Assembly: GCA_963709645.1 (NCBI GenBank) | Contig: CAVPXP010000003.1 | Span: 124,001 to 188,000, forward strand | Length of the DNA: 64,000 bases | Reading direction: 5' to 3' | Source: DYRB01 sp963709645 | Lineage (GTDB): Bacteria > Pseudomonadota > Gammaproteobacteria > Chromatiales > Chromatiaceae | Shown here: piece by piece, positions 46,913 through 55,962 of the stretch | Layout of the letters: every line of letters begins with the position of its first letter | How positions within the stretch are numbered: the first letter of the stretch is position 1 | The notes under the pieces: generated by a model | What the model was told of the DNA's origin: nothing | The model's database searches: none | Seen by the model: only the letters and a program-made list of their open reading frames with translations | Position numbers and translations under genes: made by a program

Positions 46913-47854
46913 TTACCACCCCGGATTGCTGGGAACGAGGTTGCCCGCGGCTGGACCGGGGGCTCCGTGCGGGGCTGGGCGGGGATAAGCACGCGGCGGG
47001 CCGTAAAGTCGCCGGCCGTAGGGCATCGGCGGCCCCCAGGCTCCGCGCGGCCCAAATTCGGCCTCCGCCGCACGGCGCAGCGACTCGTACTCCGCAAGGA
47101 TCCGGGCGCGCTCGGCCTCCGCAGCGGTTTGGGTGCGGGTCGGCGGTGCCTCCGGTTCCTGCCCCAACCCTGGCTCCAGTGTCGCCGTCGATACCGGACC
47201 TGCCGCGGGCTGTTCCCGGTCCACTGGGTGTGGCTCAGTCACCGCTTCCGCAAAGGCCCGCGCCTCGACGGGGCTCACCTCCGAAGCGACGGCCATCTGT
47301 GACTCCGCTGCCAGGGGAGCCTGGGGCGGGGGGGTCGACGCGCCTGCAGCGGGGCTGGAGGCCGCACCGCTTGCCTCAGAAGCCGCCGGCCCCATTGGGG
47401 ACTCGGGGCCGCGTTCGGACATGGCTGCCGCCGGAGGGGGTGACGCTCCGCTGCGATCAGACACAGTCGGGTTGGCAGGGGGTGCGACAGGCGGCGCCGC
47501 AGCAGCGGTGGCCGGACGCGGCGGGGGCAGCATGAGCTGGCCCGCGGGCGGGGTGACCTGCACCAGTGGCCGTTCCGCAGCCCTCGCCGGCGCCGGCGAG
47601 AGCCTGGGCGAGCCCCCCACCGCCGGGACCGCCCCGGAGTTGGTCGCGGACACAGGCTCTGGCGAAGCCGTCCCTTGCGTATAGCCTGGGGGCGGCGCCG
47701 TGAGCGCCGCAGACCCACCCGCCACTGGAGGTGTGGCATCCTTACGGTGCCGATCGACGGACAGAAGGTAAAGAGACCCCACAGCGATCACGATGCCCCA
47801 GAGTACCAGCCTCGGCCACCAGCCCAAGCCCGTACCCACGCCTGCGTCTGTCAT
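46913..47854 (-). CDS. proline/alanine-rich membrane-anchored protein
   Basis: 313 residues from the ATG at 47854 (MTDAGVGTGLGWWPRLVLWG). One N-terminal helix (VLWGIVIAVGSLYLLSV) is followed by about 200 residues of low-complexity Pro/Ala/Ser/Glu sequence, a short helical stretch (AEAERARILAEYESLRRAAE) and a Gly/Pro/Tyr-rich tail. This is the shape of an envelope-spanning linker protein, like TonB or FtsN, with no recognised terminal domain. Function unknown. Confidence 0.65.
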   Translation of the reverse strand: MTDAGVGTGLGWWPRLVLWGIVIAVGSLYLLSVDRHRKDATPPVAGGSAALTAPPPGYTQGTASPEPVSATNSGAVPAVGGSPRLSPAPARAAERPLVQVTPPAGQLMLPPPRPATAAAAPPVAPPANPTVSDRSGASPPPAAAMSERGPESPMGPAASEASGAASSPAAGASTPPPQAPLAAESQMAVASEVSPVEARAFAEAVTEPHPVDREQPAAGPVSTATLEPGLGQEPEAPPTRTQTAAEAERARILAEYESLRRAAEAEFGPRGAWGPPMPYGRRLYGPPRAYPRPAPHGAPGPAAGNLVPSNPGW

Positions 47855-47898
47855 ACCATACCCCCAACGAAAGTGCAGTTGGTTCAAATCCCAACAAA

Positions 47899-48666
47899 TT
47901 AGGTCCGTTGGGTCCTGGTGCCGAGGTCGAAGGTCTCCATGAAGGCCTCAAGCCACCGCCTTACCCCGGCGCCACAGTGAACCAAATTGGCCTCGATTTC
48001 CGCCATCTGGATCTCGCCCTCAGCCTTGCCGGCGGCCCAATTCACCACGAAGGCGCAACAGGCGTAGCACAGCCCAAGCTCCCGGGCCAGTGCCGCCTCT
48101 GGCATACCGGTCATGCCAACCAGATCGCAGCCGTCGCGCTCTAGGCGGACGACCTCCGCTGCGGTCTCCAGCCGCGGACCCTGTGTCGCCCCGTAGGTCC
48201 CGCCGTCCACTGGGTCGAGCTGAGCCGCCCGCGCTGCATGCAAAAGGGACTGGCGGAGGTCCTCACAATAGGGCTGGGTGAAGTCGATGTGGACTACTTC
48301 GCCGCCCTCGCCGCCGTGAAAACTGTGGTCGCGCCCGTAGGTGTAGTCGATGAGCTGATCGGGCACGGCGAGAACTCGGGGCCCATAGGCGGGCGCGATG
48401 CCGCCAACTGCCGCCAGGGCCACCACATATTCAGCCCCCGCTTGCCGGAGGGCCCAGATGTTGGCCCGGTAGTTGACCTCGTGTGGCGGGATGCGGTGCC
48501 CCGAGCCGTGCCGGGGCAGGAACAGCAAGTCGCGACCACCCAGGCGCCCTTGGCCGATGGGCGCGGAGGTGACACCGAAGGGGGTTGCGATGCCCGGGCC
48601 GGCCGACACCGGAGCCGCGGCGAGGCTGGAAAACCCTGAGCCGCCGATGATCGCGATCCGGCTCAT
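47899..48666 (-). CDS. S-methyl-5'-thioinosine phosphorylase
   Basis: Purine nucleoside phosphorylase of the MTAP/MTIP family that recycles the methylthio-nucleoside by-product of polyamine synthesis. It has 255 residues with IAIIGGSGFSSL, LFLPRHGSGHRIPPHEVNYR, the purine-binding GTYGATQGPRLETAAEV and LVGMTGMPEAALARELGLCY. The HGxGHRxxPHxVNYRAN and TGMPEA segments favour the methylthioinosine form known in Pseudomonas over human-type MTAP. It fits a cell that also makes homospermidine, though other polyamine genes are not seen. Confidence 0.9.
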   Translation of the reverse strand: MSRIAIIGGSGFSSLAAAPVSAGPGIATPFGVTSAPIGQGRLGGRDLLFLPRHGSGHRIPPHEVNYRANIWALRQAGAEYVVALAAVGGIAPAYGPRVLAVPDQLIDYTYGRDHSFHGGEGGEVVHIDFTQPYCEDLRQSLLHAARAAQLDPVDGGTYGATQGPRLETAAEVVRLERDGCDLVGMTGMPEAALARELGLCYACCAFVVNWAAGKAEGEIQMAEIEANLVHCGAGVRRWLEAFMETFDLGTRTQRT

Positions 48667-48816
48667 GCATCGACTCCCCCTGGTGAACAGAGGGGGAGAA
48701 GTGTACTGGAGGGGGGGCCAAAACCAAACCCGGCGTACGCCTCCGAGGTGAACCCGCGGCGGGGCCGAGACCGTTGCAGTTGCGGCCCTGGCCCCGCTCG
48801 CGATCCCGCGAGTGGA

Positions 48817-49263
48817 TCAGGCGGCGCGCGGCTCCTCGAACATCCCTATCTCGACCAGTTTGGGGAACAGGACATGCTCCTCGCGGTCGATGCGCTGGGC
48901 GAGCATGTCGAAGACCTCGCGGGTCTGGTCCACGAATTCTTCGGAGAAGTTGAAATCGCAGTTCTTCAGCCACTTCTTATAGTAGTCGTCGAAGACCTTG
49001 CGCAGCGGCTTCTCGCCGCTGATGAAACCCCAGGCGATGGACTTCACCTTGGGATCCTCATGGATTAGGAGGCTGGGATAGATGCTCCGGTCCTCCTCAG
49101 CCAGGTGGTGCTTGACCTTGTCGCCCAAATCGCACAATAGCTCGTAGGCGGTCTTGGCGTTCGGCCGGATCTTGAGGTGCTCCGGAGTAAGGATCGACTG
49201 AAGGTCGTCGATCATCTGGCGTAGCTCCGCATGGCTGCTACGGTAACTGTCTAGCGTCTGCAT
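48817..49263 (-). CDS. hemerythrin HHE-domain protein
   Basis: 148-residue four-helix protein with a likely diiron centre. Candidate ligands are the His in YRSSHAELRQMI, HHLAEEDRSIYP and the HVLFPKL near the C-terminus (DREEHVLFPKL), giving the H-HxxxE/D-H pattern. Such proteins bind oxygen or NO or repair iron-sulfur clusters. Stands alone. Specific ligand unknown. Confidence 0.9.
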   Translation of the reverse strand: MQTLDSYRSSHAELRQMIDDLQSILTPEHLKIRPNAKTAYELLCDLGDKVKHHLAEEDRSIYPSLLIHEDPKVKSIAWGFISGEKPLRKVFDDYYKKWLKNCDFNFSEEFVDQTREVFDMLAQRIDREEHVLFPKLVEIGMFEEPRAA

Positions 49264-49482
49264 GGTTCCACCCTCCTCGTATTATCGTCGTGGCAGGCCG
49301 TGATACTTTCCCGCGTTTGGCGGGGATCGGCATGCGGAAACCTACGCGCCGGTCTAGCGTCCGCCGGAGAGGGCCGGGGATCGCTGGCATCGTCGCATCG
49401 GGCTTCTTTATCGCAAAATCAACCGGGTGTCAAAAGGCATTCGCTTATTTACTTCAATGCCATCGGCCCTGCCTCGCGGGCA

Positions 49483-50040
49483 TCAGACGTCCTGATCCGC
49501 CACTGCGTAGACGCCCCGAACATTGCGGAAATAGTGCTTGTAATCCAGCCCGTAACCAATCAGGTAGCGATCCGGGACGCGCACCCCGACGAAGTCGGCG
49601 GCCAGGGCCGGGCCCCGAGGCCGCGCTTTCTCCACCAGGACCGCCGTGTGTACGCTGGCAGCACCGTCCTCCCGACAAGCCCGCACGACGCAGTCCAGGG
49701 TCACCCCCGCGTCCAGGATGTCGTCCACCACCAGGATGTGCTCGCCGCGGATGGCCCCGCTGGGCCGGTACCGCCAGGCCAGTTCACCGCCGCTGGTGGT
49801 CCCCTGGTAGCGAGTGGCGTGGACGTAGTCCAAGCGCAGGGGGAAGTCCAGGCGCGGCAGCAAGCGTCCAACGGCGACTACGGCCCCCGTCATCACGCAC
49901 AGCACCAAGGGGTCTTTGTCGCCCAAGGCCGCGGCGATCTGGCCGGCCATGCGGTCCAAGGCATCCTCCATCTGCGCGGCCGAGACCAACAACTCGGCTC
50001 GGGCGGCGATGGCGTCATAGTCTGGGCGAGGAATCTTCAT
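49483..50040 (-). CDS. hpt: hypoxanthine-guanine phosphoribosyltransferase
   Basis: Purine salvage enzyme (185 aa from the ATG at 50040, MKIPRPDYDAIAARAELLVS). The PRPP-binding motif is HILVVDDILDAGVTL, and VLCVMTGAVVAVGRLLPRLD and the flexible-loop ATRYQGTTSGG are family features. It lies 174 bp after nagZ in the same direction, a common neighbour in gammaproteobacteria. Confidence 0.93.
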   Translation of the reverse strand: MKIPRPDYDAIAARAELLVSAAQMEDALDRMAGQIAAALGDKDPLVLCVMTGAVVAVGRLLPRLDFPLRLDYVHATRYQGTTSGGELAWRYRPSGAIRGEHILVVDDILDAGVTLDCVVRACREDGAASVHTAVLVEKARPRGPALAADFVGVRVPDRYLIGYGLDYKHYFRNVRGVYAVADQDV

Positions 50041-50213
50041 CCGGCAGTTCTCGGCAATGGCAGTACAGGGGATCACAAGAACCTGGGCTCTGGAACCAAC
50101 AACCGACGGTCACCCGGCTGCTGGGTAAGGCTGATGCAAAACCCAGCGCAGGTCAGCACCCTGCGGCGCCCGGTTCAAAACGACATCGCCACACCGGGCA
50201 TGCCTGGGTTGCG

Positions 50214-51286
50214 CTAGCTGACTGGCGGGGCCGTCGGATCGCCCAGGTCCAGGTCCAAGGACGACAACTCCTCCATGGAACCCACCTCCCGCAGTGCCAC
50301 TTGATACCTTGGGTCAAGGTGCAAACCGTCGATTCCACCCTTGCCGCGCCCGTGCATCCGCAGCAGGCGCAACAGGGCGGCGGGGTCGTCATGGTCGCGC
50401 AGGGCCGTCACTGTCTCCATCGCCGCTGGACGGTTGTTACACACCAGAAGCATATCGCAACCCGCAGCCAGTGCGGCCCGGGCCCGTTCGCGATGGTTGC
50501 CTCCAGCCCCGGCCGCAGCCATGTTCAGATCGTCGCTGAAGACCACGCCCTGGAAGCCGAGCCGCCCGCGCAAAACATCCCTCAGCCAGAAGCTTGAGAA
50601 GCCCGCCGGATGAGGGTCGATCCCCGCATACACTACATGGGCCGGCATGATCGCCTCCAGCCCGTGGTCGATCAATCGGGCAAAGGGGACCAGGTCCTCG
50701 ATCATCAAGTCCGCCAGCGTGCGCCCATCCACTGGCAGCTCCAGATGGGAATCCGCCGCAATCCCGCCATGACCAGGGAAGTGCTTTCCCACCGCGGCCA
50801 TGCCCGCGGCGTGGACCCCCGCCACCCAGGCGGTTGCCAGATCACTCACCGCATTGACTCCATGGGCGAAGGCACGGTCGCCGATGACCCGACTGATCCC
50901 CCGATCCAGATCCAGGACCGGGGCAAAGCTGAAATCCACTCCCACGACCCGCAGCTCCGCGGCCATGAGCCAGCCGATGCGCTCCGCCGCCTGGCGTGCC
51001 CGCTGAGGTTGGTGACGATGCAGGGCACCGAATCGCCCAGCCGGGGGGAGACGGGTGAAGCCGGTGCGAAACCGCTGCACCCTTCCCCCTCCTGGTCCAC
51101 CCCAATCAGGAGCCGCGGCTCGCGCAGGGCGTGGATGGCCGAGGTCAGGGCAGCAACCTGCCCCGGGCTCTCAAAGTTGCGGGCGAACAGGATCACGCCG
51201 CCAACGGCCGGGTGACGCAACAGCTCGCGCTCATCTGGCGTCAGCTCCGTCCCCTCAAGGTCCAGCATCACGGGCCCGAGGGACAC
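50214..51286 (-). CDS. nagZ: NagZ, beta-N-acetylhexosaminidase (frameshifted)
   Basis: Cytoplasmic glycosidase that releases GlcNAc from anhydro-muropeptides during peptidoglycan recycling. The GTG at 51286 gives the typical start SLGPVMLDLEGTELTPDERE. The frame breaks after VDQEG: the five-C run at 51085-51089 needs one more base to give EGGRVQRFRTGFTRLPP. The rest is intact, with GKHFPGHGG and the catalytic Asp in VFSDDLNMAAAG. It lies between OppC-like permease and hpt genes. I treat the break as a homopolymer error. Confidence 0.92.
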
Positions 51287-51412
51287 CCTCACATCCCCCC
51301 GATGCCCAAAACGGCACGCCGCCAAGACTCGATCTGCATGGTTTCCTCCGTATCCGACCGGCAGCAGTTTGTACCACAGCCACAGGGACCTGTCCCGCCC
51401 GTGGCCCCCGAG

Positions 51413-52237
51413 TCAGGGTCCCGCAAGGCGCACGTCGAGGCGGTCGCGCAGGGCATCTCCGAGCAGGTTGACGGAGAGGACGACCAGCACAATGGCGAGC
51501 CCCGGGGCCAGGACCAGGTGCGGGGCCACCAGCATGTAGCCGACCCCGTCGCGGATCATGCCACCCCACGAGGCTTCCGGCGGCTGCACACCAAGGCCGA
51601 GGAACGAGAGGCCCGCCTCCGCCACCACCGCCGCAGCGACGCCGAAGGTGGCCTCGACCACCAATGGGGCCGAGCCGAGGGGCAGCAGATGCCGCCACAG
51701 GATGCGTCCGGGGCCAGCCCCGAGGGCGCGGGCGGCCACCACGTGGTCGCGCTGCTTGAGGGTGAGTACCTGGGCCCGGGCAAGCCGCGCATAGCCCACC
51801 CAACCCACCACGGCTAGCGCCACGATGACATTGTCCACCCCTGGACCGAGGATGCCGGCCAGGGCGATGGCCAACAGTATCCCGGGAAAGGCGAGAAAGA
51901 CGTCCACCAGGCGCACCACGACCAGATCCACCCAACCCCCAGCCAGTCCCGCCAGGGCGCCGACCAGGCTACCCGACGCCGCCGACAGGGCCACCACCCC
52001 AATCCCAACCAGGAAGGAGGTGCGTGCCCCCATCAGCAGGCGGTCGAGCACCGGCCGACCGAGGTCGTCATGACCGAGCAGGGTTTCTGCGCCCGCTTGG
52101 GCCCCGCCAAAGGCGCTCGGGGGGGCCAGGATGGACGCGAGGTCCACTCGATCCGGGTCCAGGGGCAGCCAGGGACCGATCAGCGCGACCAGAGCCCACA
52201 TAGCCAGTACCGTAAGAGACAGGGAGCGGGCCACCAT
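51413..52237 (-). CDS. OppC/DppC-like ABC permease
   Basis: Inner-membrane permease (274 aa) of a peptide-type ABC importer. It has GHDDLGRPVLDRLLMGARTS, several spans and the EAA loop AARALGAGPGRILWRHLLPL that docks an ATPase. Its start overlaps the OppB-like stop by one base. No ATPase or binding-protein gene is in the neighbourhood, so the transporter must borrow these. Next to nagZ, so muropeptide uptake is a fair guess. Confidence 0.9.
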   Translation of the reverse strand: MVARSLSLTVLAMWALVALIGPWLPLDPDRVDLASILAPPSAFGGAQAGAETLLGHDDLGRPVLDRLLMGARTSFLVGIGVVALSAASGSLVGALAGLAGGWVDLVVVRLVDVFLAFPGILLAIALAGILGPGVDNVIVALAVVGWVGYARLARAQVLTLKQRDHVVAARALGAGPGRILWRHLLPLGSAPLVVEATFGVAAAVVAEAGLSFLGLGVQPPEASWGGMIRDGVGYMLVAPHLVLAPGLAIVLVVLSVNLLGDALRDRLDVRLAGP

Positions 52238-53157
52238 CAGCCGCCGCGGATACGCGGATCGACCCAGGCGTAGACCAGGTCAGTCCCCATGTTAATCAGG
52301 ACGTAGGCAATGCTAACCAGGAGGACGCAGCCTTGGACCACAGGGTAGTCTCGGCCCTGGATCGCCTCCACCAGCAGGCTGCCGAGCCCGGGCCAGGCGA
52401 ATACGGTCTCGGTGATCACCGCCCCCCCCAGCAAGCCCCCGAGCTGGAGTCCCACCAGGGTCAGGACCGGCAGCCAGGCATTGCGCAGGGCATGGCCCCA
52501 GAGCACAGCCATCGGGGACAGGCCCTTGGCACGGGCCGTGCGGATGTAGTCCTCACCAAGCACCTCCAGCACGCTGCTGCGTACCATGCGCGCCAGGATG
52601 GCTGCCAGGGATGTGCCCAGCGTGACGGCGGGCAGCACCAGGCTCGCGGGTCCCTCGCGCCCGCTGACCGGGGTCCAGCCCAGCCAGAGGGAAAAGAACA
52701 AAATGAGCAGGGGACCCAGCCAGAAATTGGGGATCGAGCTTCCGAGCAGTGAGAACCCCATGGCCGCCCCGTCCAGGGCACGCCCGCGCCGGAAGGCGGC
52801 CAGCACGCCGAGAGGGACCGCGATCAGCAGGGCCAGGGTGAGGGCGATACCGGCCAAGATCAGGGTCGCCGGGAGGCGCTCCGCCAGCAAGCCCGCAACC
52901 GGGCGCTGATAAACGAAGGATTGACCCAGGTCCAGTCGCACCAGACGCCCCAGGTAGCCAAGGTACTGCTCGCCCAAAGGCCGATCCAACCCCAGCGAGG
53001 CGATCAGGACGGAGCGATCCGCCGGGCGCGCGCCCTCCCCCAGCATGGCCTCCACGGGGTCCCCAGGGACCAGGTGGAGGAGCAGGAAGACCAGGGTACA
53101 GACGCCCAGTACCACCAGGGCCGCCGCCCCGACGCGGCCGACCAGTGCGTCAAACAA
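52237..53157 (-). CDS. OppB/DppB-like ABC permease
   Basis: First permease subunit (306 aa) of the pair. The N-terminus LVGRVGAAALVVLGVCTLVF and LVPGDPVEAMLG are typical of OppB, as is the EAA loop RTARAKGLSPMAVLWGHALR. Its start overlaps the end of the L,D-transpeptidase gene by 8 bp, so all three are in one operon. Confidence 0.91.
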   Translation of the reverse strand: MFDALVGRVGAAALVVLGVCTLVFLLLHLVPGDPVEAMLGEGARPADRSVLIASLGLDRPLGEQYLGYLGRLVRLDLGQSFVYQRPVAGLLAERLPATLILAGIALTLALLIAVPLGVLAAFRRGRALDGAAMGFSLLGSSIPNFWLGPLLILFFSLWLGWTPVSGREGPASLVLPAVTLGTSLAAILARMVRSSVLEVLGEDYIRTARAKGLSPMAVLWGHALRNAWLPVLTLVGLQLGGLLGGAVITETVFAWPGLGSLLVEAIQGRDYPVVQGCVLLVSIAYVLINMGTDLVYAWVDPRIRGG

Positions 53158-53680
53158 GACCCCCCTCCCCTGCCCCGCAGGATCCCTTACCCTCGTCGAT
53201 CTCCACCAGGGTGCCGGCCGGCGTGAGGTCGAACAGTGCGATCAGATCGGCGTTGCGCATGCGAATGCAGCCGTGGGAGCGCGGGATCCCCATGGGCTCA
53301 GTATCCGGGCAACCGTGGATGTAAATGAAACGACGCAGCGTGTCCGGGTCCCCACCGCGGTTGCGCCCGGGCTCCAGGCCCGTGAGCCAGAGGATGCGGG
53401 TGAGGGTCCAGTCGCGCCCAGGGAATCGGGTGGCCAGGTCCGTGGTGTAGACCTCCCCAGTGGGCCGGCGGCGGACGAAGACCGCACCCACCGGGCAACC
53501 GTTACCGATGCGCAGCCGGACCCGGTGCAAACCGCGCGGAGTGCAACCGCTGCCGTAAATCTCCCCAGCCCCGGCCAGGCCGGTCGAGACCAGAAAGCGG
53601 CGCAGGGGGAGGCCGTCCTCCAGGAGGTCGAGGGTCTGGGTCGCGAGGTTCACCCGCAGGGAGCGCTTCGGCTGGGACAT
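53150..53680 (-). CDS. L,D-transpeptidase (YkuD domain)
   Basis: 176-residue protein from the ATG at 53680 (MSQPKRSLRVNLATQTLDLL). The catalytic site is IYIHG followed by SHGCIRM, with the nucleophilic Cys, as in YkuD/ErfK proteins that make 3-3 cross-links or attach lipoproteins to peptidoglycan. No signal peptide is visible, which is unusual for a periplasmic enzyme but common in this short YkuD subgroup. First gene of the ldt-oppB-oppC-nagZ-hpt run. Confidence 0.88.
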   Translation of the reverse strand: MSQPKRSLRVNLATQTLDLLEDGLPLRRFLVSTGLAGAGEIYGSGCTPRGLHRVRLRIGNGCPVGAVFVRRRPTGEVYTTDLATRFPGRDWTLTRILWLTGLEPGRNRGGDPDTLRRFIYIHGCPDTEPMGIPRSHGCIRMRNADLIALFDLTPAGTLVEIDEGKGSCGAGEGGLV

Positions 53681-53993
53681 GATCGAGGGTCCTGGTCGAT
53701 TCCGGCGGGATCTGGGGCCTTGGCGCGGCATTCTAGTGCCAACGCCCGCCGGTGTCCCGGTCAAGGCCGTCCCAGGCCCACGCCCATGCCCAGGGCCCGC
53801 GCGGCATCGACCGGACCCATTGACGGCTAACGCCATCGCCCGACCTTGTTTCGGAATCGGCCCAGACGGCGCCTGGCGACCTGGAACTGAACTTTAAAGA
53901 CCGAGTAGGATCACTGGATAAACCGCCGCGGGCCTAGGGCGCTGCTTGGCCAGGCCAGCCACCGTACCGCGCCGCCTACCGGGGGAACCCCTG

Positions 53994-55850
53994 ATGCTAT
54001 ACGACGAAGCCCGCCTTCAGGCTGCCGACACCCACCACGCCGTCGAGATTGCCCCGCGCACCTGGTGGGTCGGTGAGGTCCTGGCGGACGACCCCTTCCA
54101 GTGCCACGTCTACCTGCTGGAACAGGGCGACCAGTCGGTCCTGTTCGACCCGGGCTCCCGTCTGACCTTTCCCGGAACTCTGCGCAAGATCGAAGAGGTC
54201 ATGCCAATCAACCATATCCGCTACTACGTCTGCCACCATCAGGACCCGGATATCGCCGCCGCCATGCCCCTGATCGACGAGCTGATCGACCGCAAGGACG
54301 CGGTCCTGGTCACCCACTGGCGGGCCCAGGCGCTACTCAAGCACTACGGGCTGCGCCTGCCCTTCTGGTTGGTGGACAAGCACGACTGGCGCCTGCCCCT
54401 GGAGGATCGAGTTCTCGACTTCGTCTTCACTCCCTACGCCCACTTCCCGGGCGCCTTCTGCACCTTCGACCCCAAGACCCGCGTGCTCTTCTCCAGCGAC
54501 ATCTTCGGGGGCTTCACCGCCCATCCAACGCTGATCGCTCGGGACGAGTCCCACTTCGAGGCCATTCGCCCCTTCCACGAGCACTACATGCCGAGCCGCG
54601 ACATTCTCGGTTATGCCCTGGCCCAGATCGAGCGCCACCCGGTCCAGACCATCGCCCCCCAGCACGGGTCCATTATCCCCCCCCGCCTGGTCCCTTTCAT
54701 GATTGAGAAGGTCCGTCACCTCGAGTGCGGCATTTACCTCTTCGCCCGCGGAGACACGGACATCCAACGACTCTCTCGCCTCAACGAGACCCTGCGCGAG
54801 ATTACCCAGACCATGCTCCTGTACCGGGACTTCGGCGAGATCGCGGGGCGCCTCCTGGAGCTGGTGCAGCGCAACCTGCCGGCCCGGCGCATCGACTACT
54901 ACGCCACCCTGGAGAATGGGGCCACCCTGATGCTCTCCCCGGAGACCCGTTTCGCCGGGATCATCGACGCCGTTCCGACGGAGATCCGCACCATTCTTGG
55001 GCTCACTCGGGACCAATGGATCAGCGCCCACACCGAGGACCCGTTGCTGCGCGACCACGCCATCCACGGCGCGACATTCTGCAGCCGCCCCGCACCCGGA
55101 GGCTCAGACGAGGGGAGCGCACTCACCCTGCCCCTGTTCACGCCGCGAGACCACCGCATGGCTGCCGTCGCGATCATCCACCTGGACGGCACCCTGGACA
55201 TCACCCCAGACGTGGAGCAGGTCATCGAGCAGCTCGCCCTACCCTTGCAGGTCGCCCTGGAGCGGGAGGTCATCTACCGAACCATCGACATGGAACGCGA
55301 AAAGGCCTACCAGCGATCCATCCGCGACCCCCTCACGGGGCTCTTTACCCGCTTTTACATGCACGACGTCATGGCCCGCTACTGCGCCCTTCAGGACCGC
55401 GACCATCACCAAGGCGTGGCAGCCGCCATGCTCGATATCGACCACTTCAAGCGCGTCAACGACACCTACGGCCACGGAGGAGGGGATCGGGTACTGCAGT
55501 CCGTCGCCAAGCGGATCCTGGACCTGGTACGCGAGACCGACGTGGCGGTTCGCTTCGGCGGCGAGGAGATCATCTGCTTCCTGGTGGGCGATGCCGCTAT
55601 CGCCCCGGACGCCTTCGCCGAACGCCTGCGCCGAGCGCTGGAGCAGCACGATATCGAACTGGACGATGGCCGGACCCTGCGCATCACAGCCAGCCTCGGC
55701 ACCGCCCAGCGGGCGCCCGGTGAACCCCTGGACGAGCTCATCCGCCGTGTGGACGAGGCGCTTTACCAGGCCAAGGAAGGGGGACGCAACCGGGTGGTCC
55801 AAGCCAGCCCTGCGGGCCCAGCCCCACAGACCACGGCACCGGCAGCCTGA
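53994..55850 (+). CDS. diiron (ODP-type) sensor diguanylate cyclase
   Basis: 618 residues from the ATG at 53994. The N-terminal half is a metallo-beta-lactamase/flavodiiron-like fold of the ODP kind. The six expected iron ligands are His82, Asp84, Asp86 (HHQDPD), His150 (PYAHFPGAF), Asp169 (LFSSDIFGG) and His224 (APQHGSI). A helical linker and a GAF-like region (about 300-430) follow, then a GGDEF domain with DPLTGLFTRFYMHDVMARYC, GGEE at 522-525 and an RxxD I-site at 513-516, so it should be active and product-inhibited. No signal peptide or membrane span; cytoplasmic. ODP domains bind oxygen, so it probably ties oxygen or redox state to c-di-GMP. Divergent from the L,D-transpeptidase. Confidence 0.88.
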   Translation: MLYDEARLQAADTHHAVEIAPRTWWVGEVLADDPFQCHVYLLEQGDQSVLFDPGSRLTFPGTLRKIEEVMPINHIRYYVCHHQDPDIAAAMPLIDELIDRKDAVLVTHWRAQALLKHYGLRLPFWLVDKHDWRLPLEDRVLDFVFTPYAHFPGAFCTFDPKTRVLFSSDIFGGFTAHPTLIARDESHFEAIRPFHEHYMPSRDILGYALAQIERHPVQTIAPQHGSIIPPRLVPFMIEKVRHLECGIYLFARGDTDIQRLSRLNETLREITQTMLLYRDFGEIAGRLLELVQRNLPARRIDYYATLENGATLMLSPETRFAGIIDAVPTEIRTILGLTRDQWISAHTEDPLLRDHAIHGATFCSRPAPGGSDEGSALTLPLFTPRDHRMAAVAIIHLDGTLDITPDVEQVIEQLALPLQVALEREVIYRTIDMEREKAYQRSIRDPLTGLFTRFYMHDVMARYCALQDRDHHQGVAAAMLDIDHFKRVNDTYGHGGGDRVLQSVAKRILDLVRETDVAVRFGGEEIICFLVGDAAIAPDAFAERLRRALEQHDIELDDGRTLRITASLGTAQRAPGEPLDELIRRVDEALYQAKEGGRNRVVQASPAGPAPQTTAPAA

Positions 55851-55962
55851 ACGACGCGACTCGGAATCCAGCTTTCAAGGCAAACCCCCCGCTGATGTTT
55901 GGTCCAGCCTGCAGCCGTCGAGGCATTGGGCCCCCCCAACCCACCGGCGTGGCAGAACCGGG

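Noticed and set aside
46846..47684. Plus-strand frames of 170-230 codons opposite the Pro/Ala-rich gene.
   Set aside because: They mirror the low-complexity minus-strand sequence and have no signal, start site or motif of their own.
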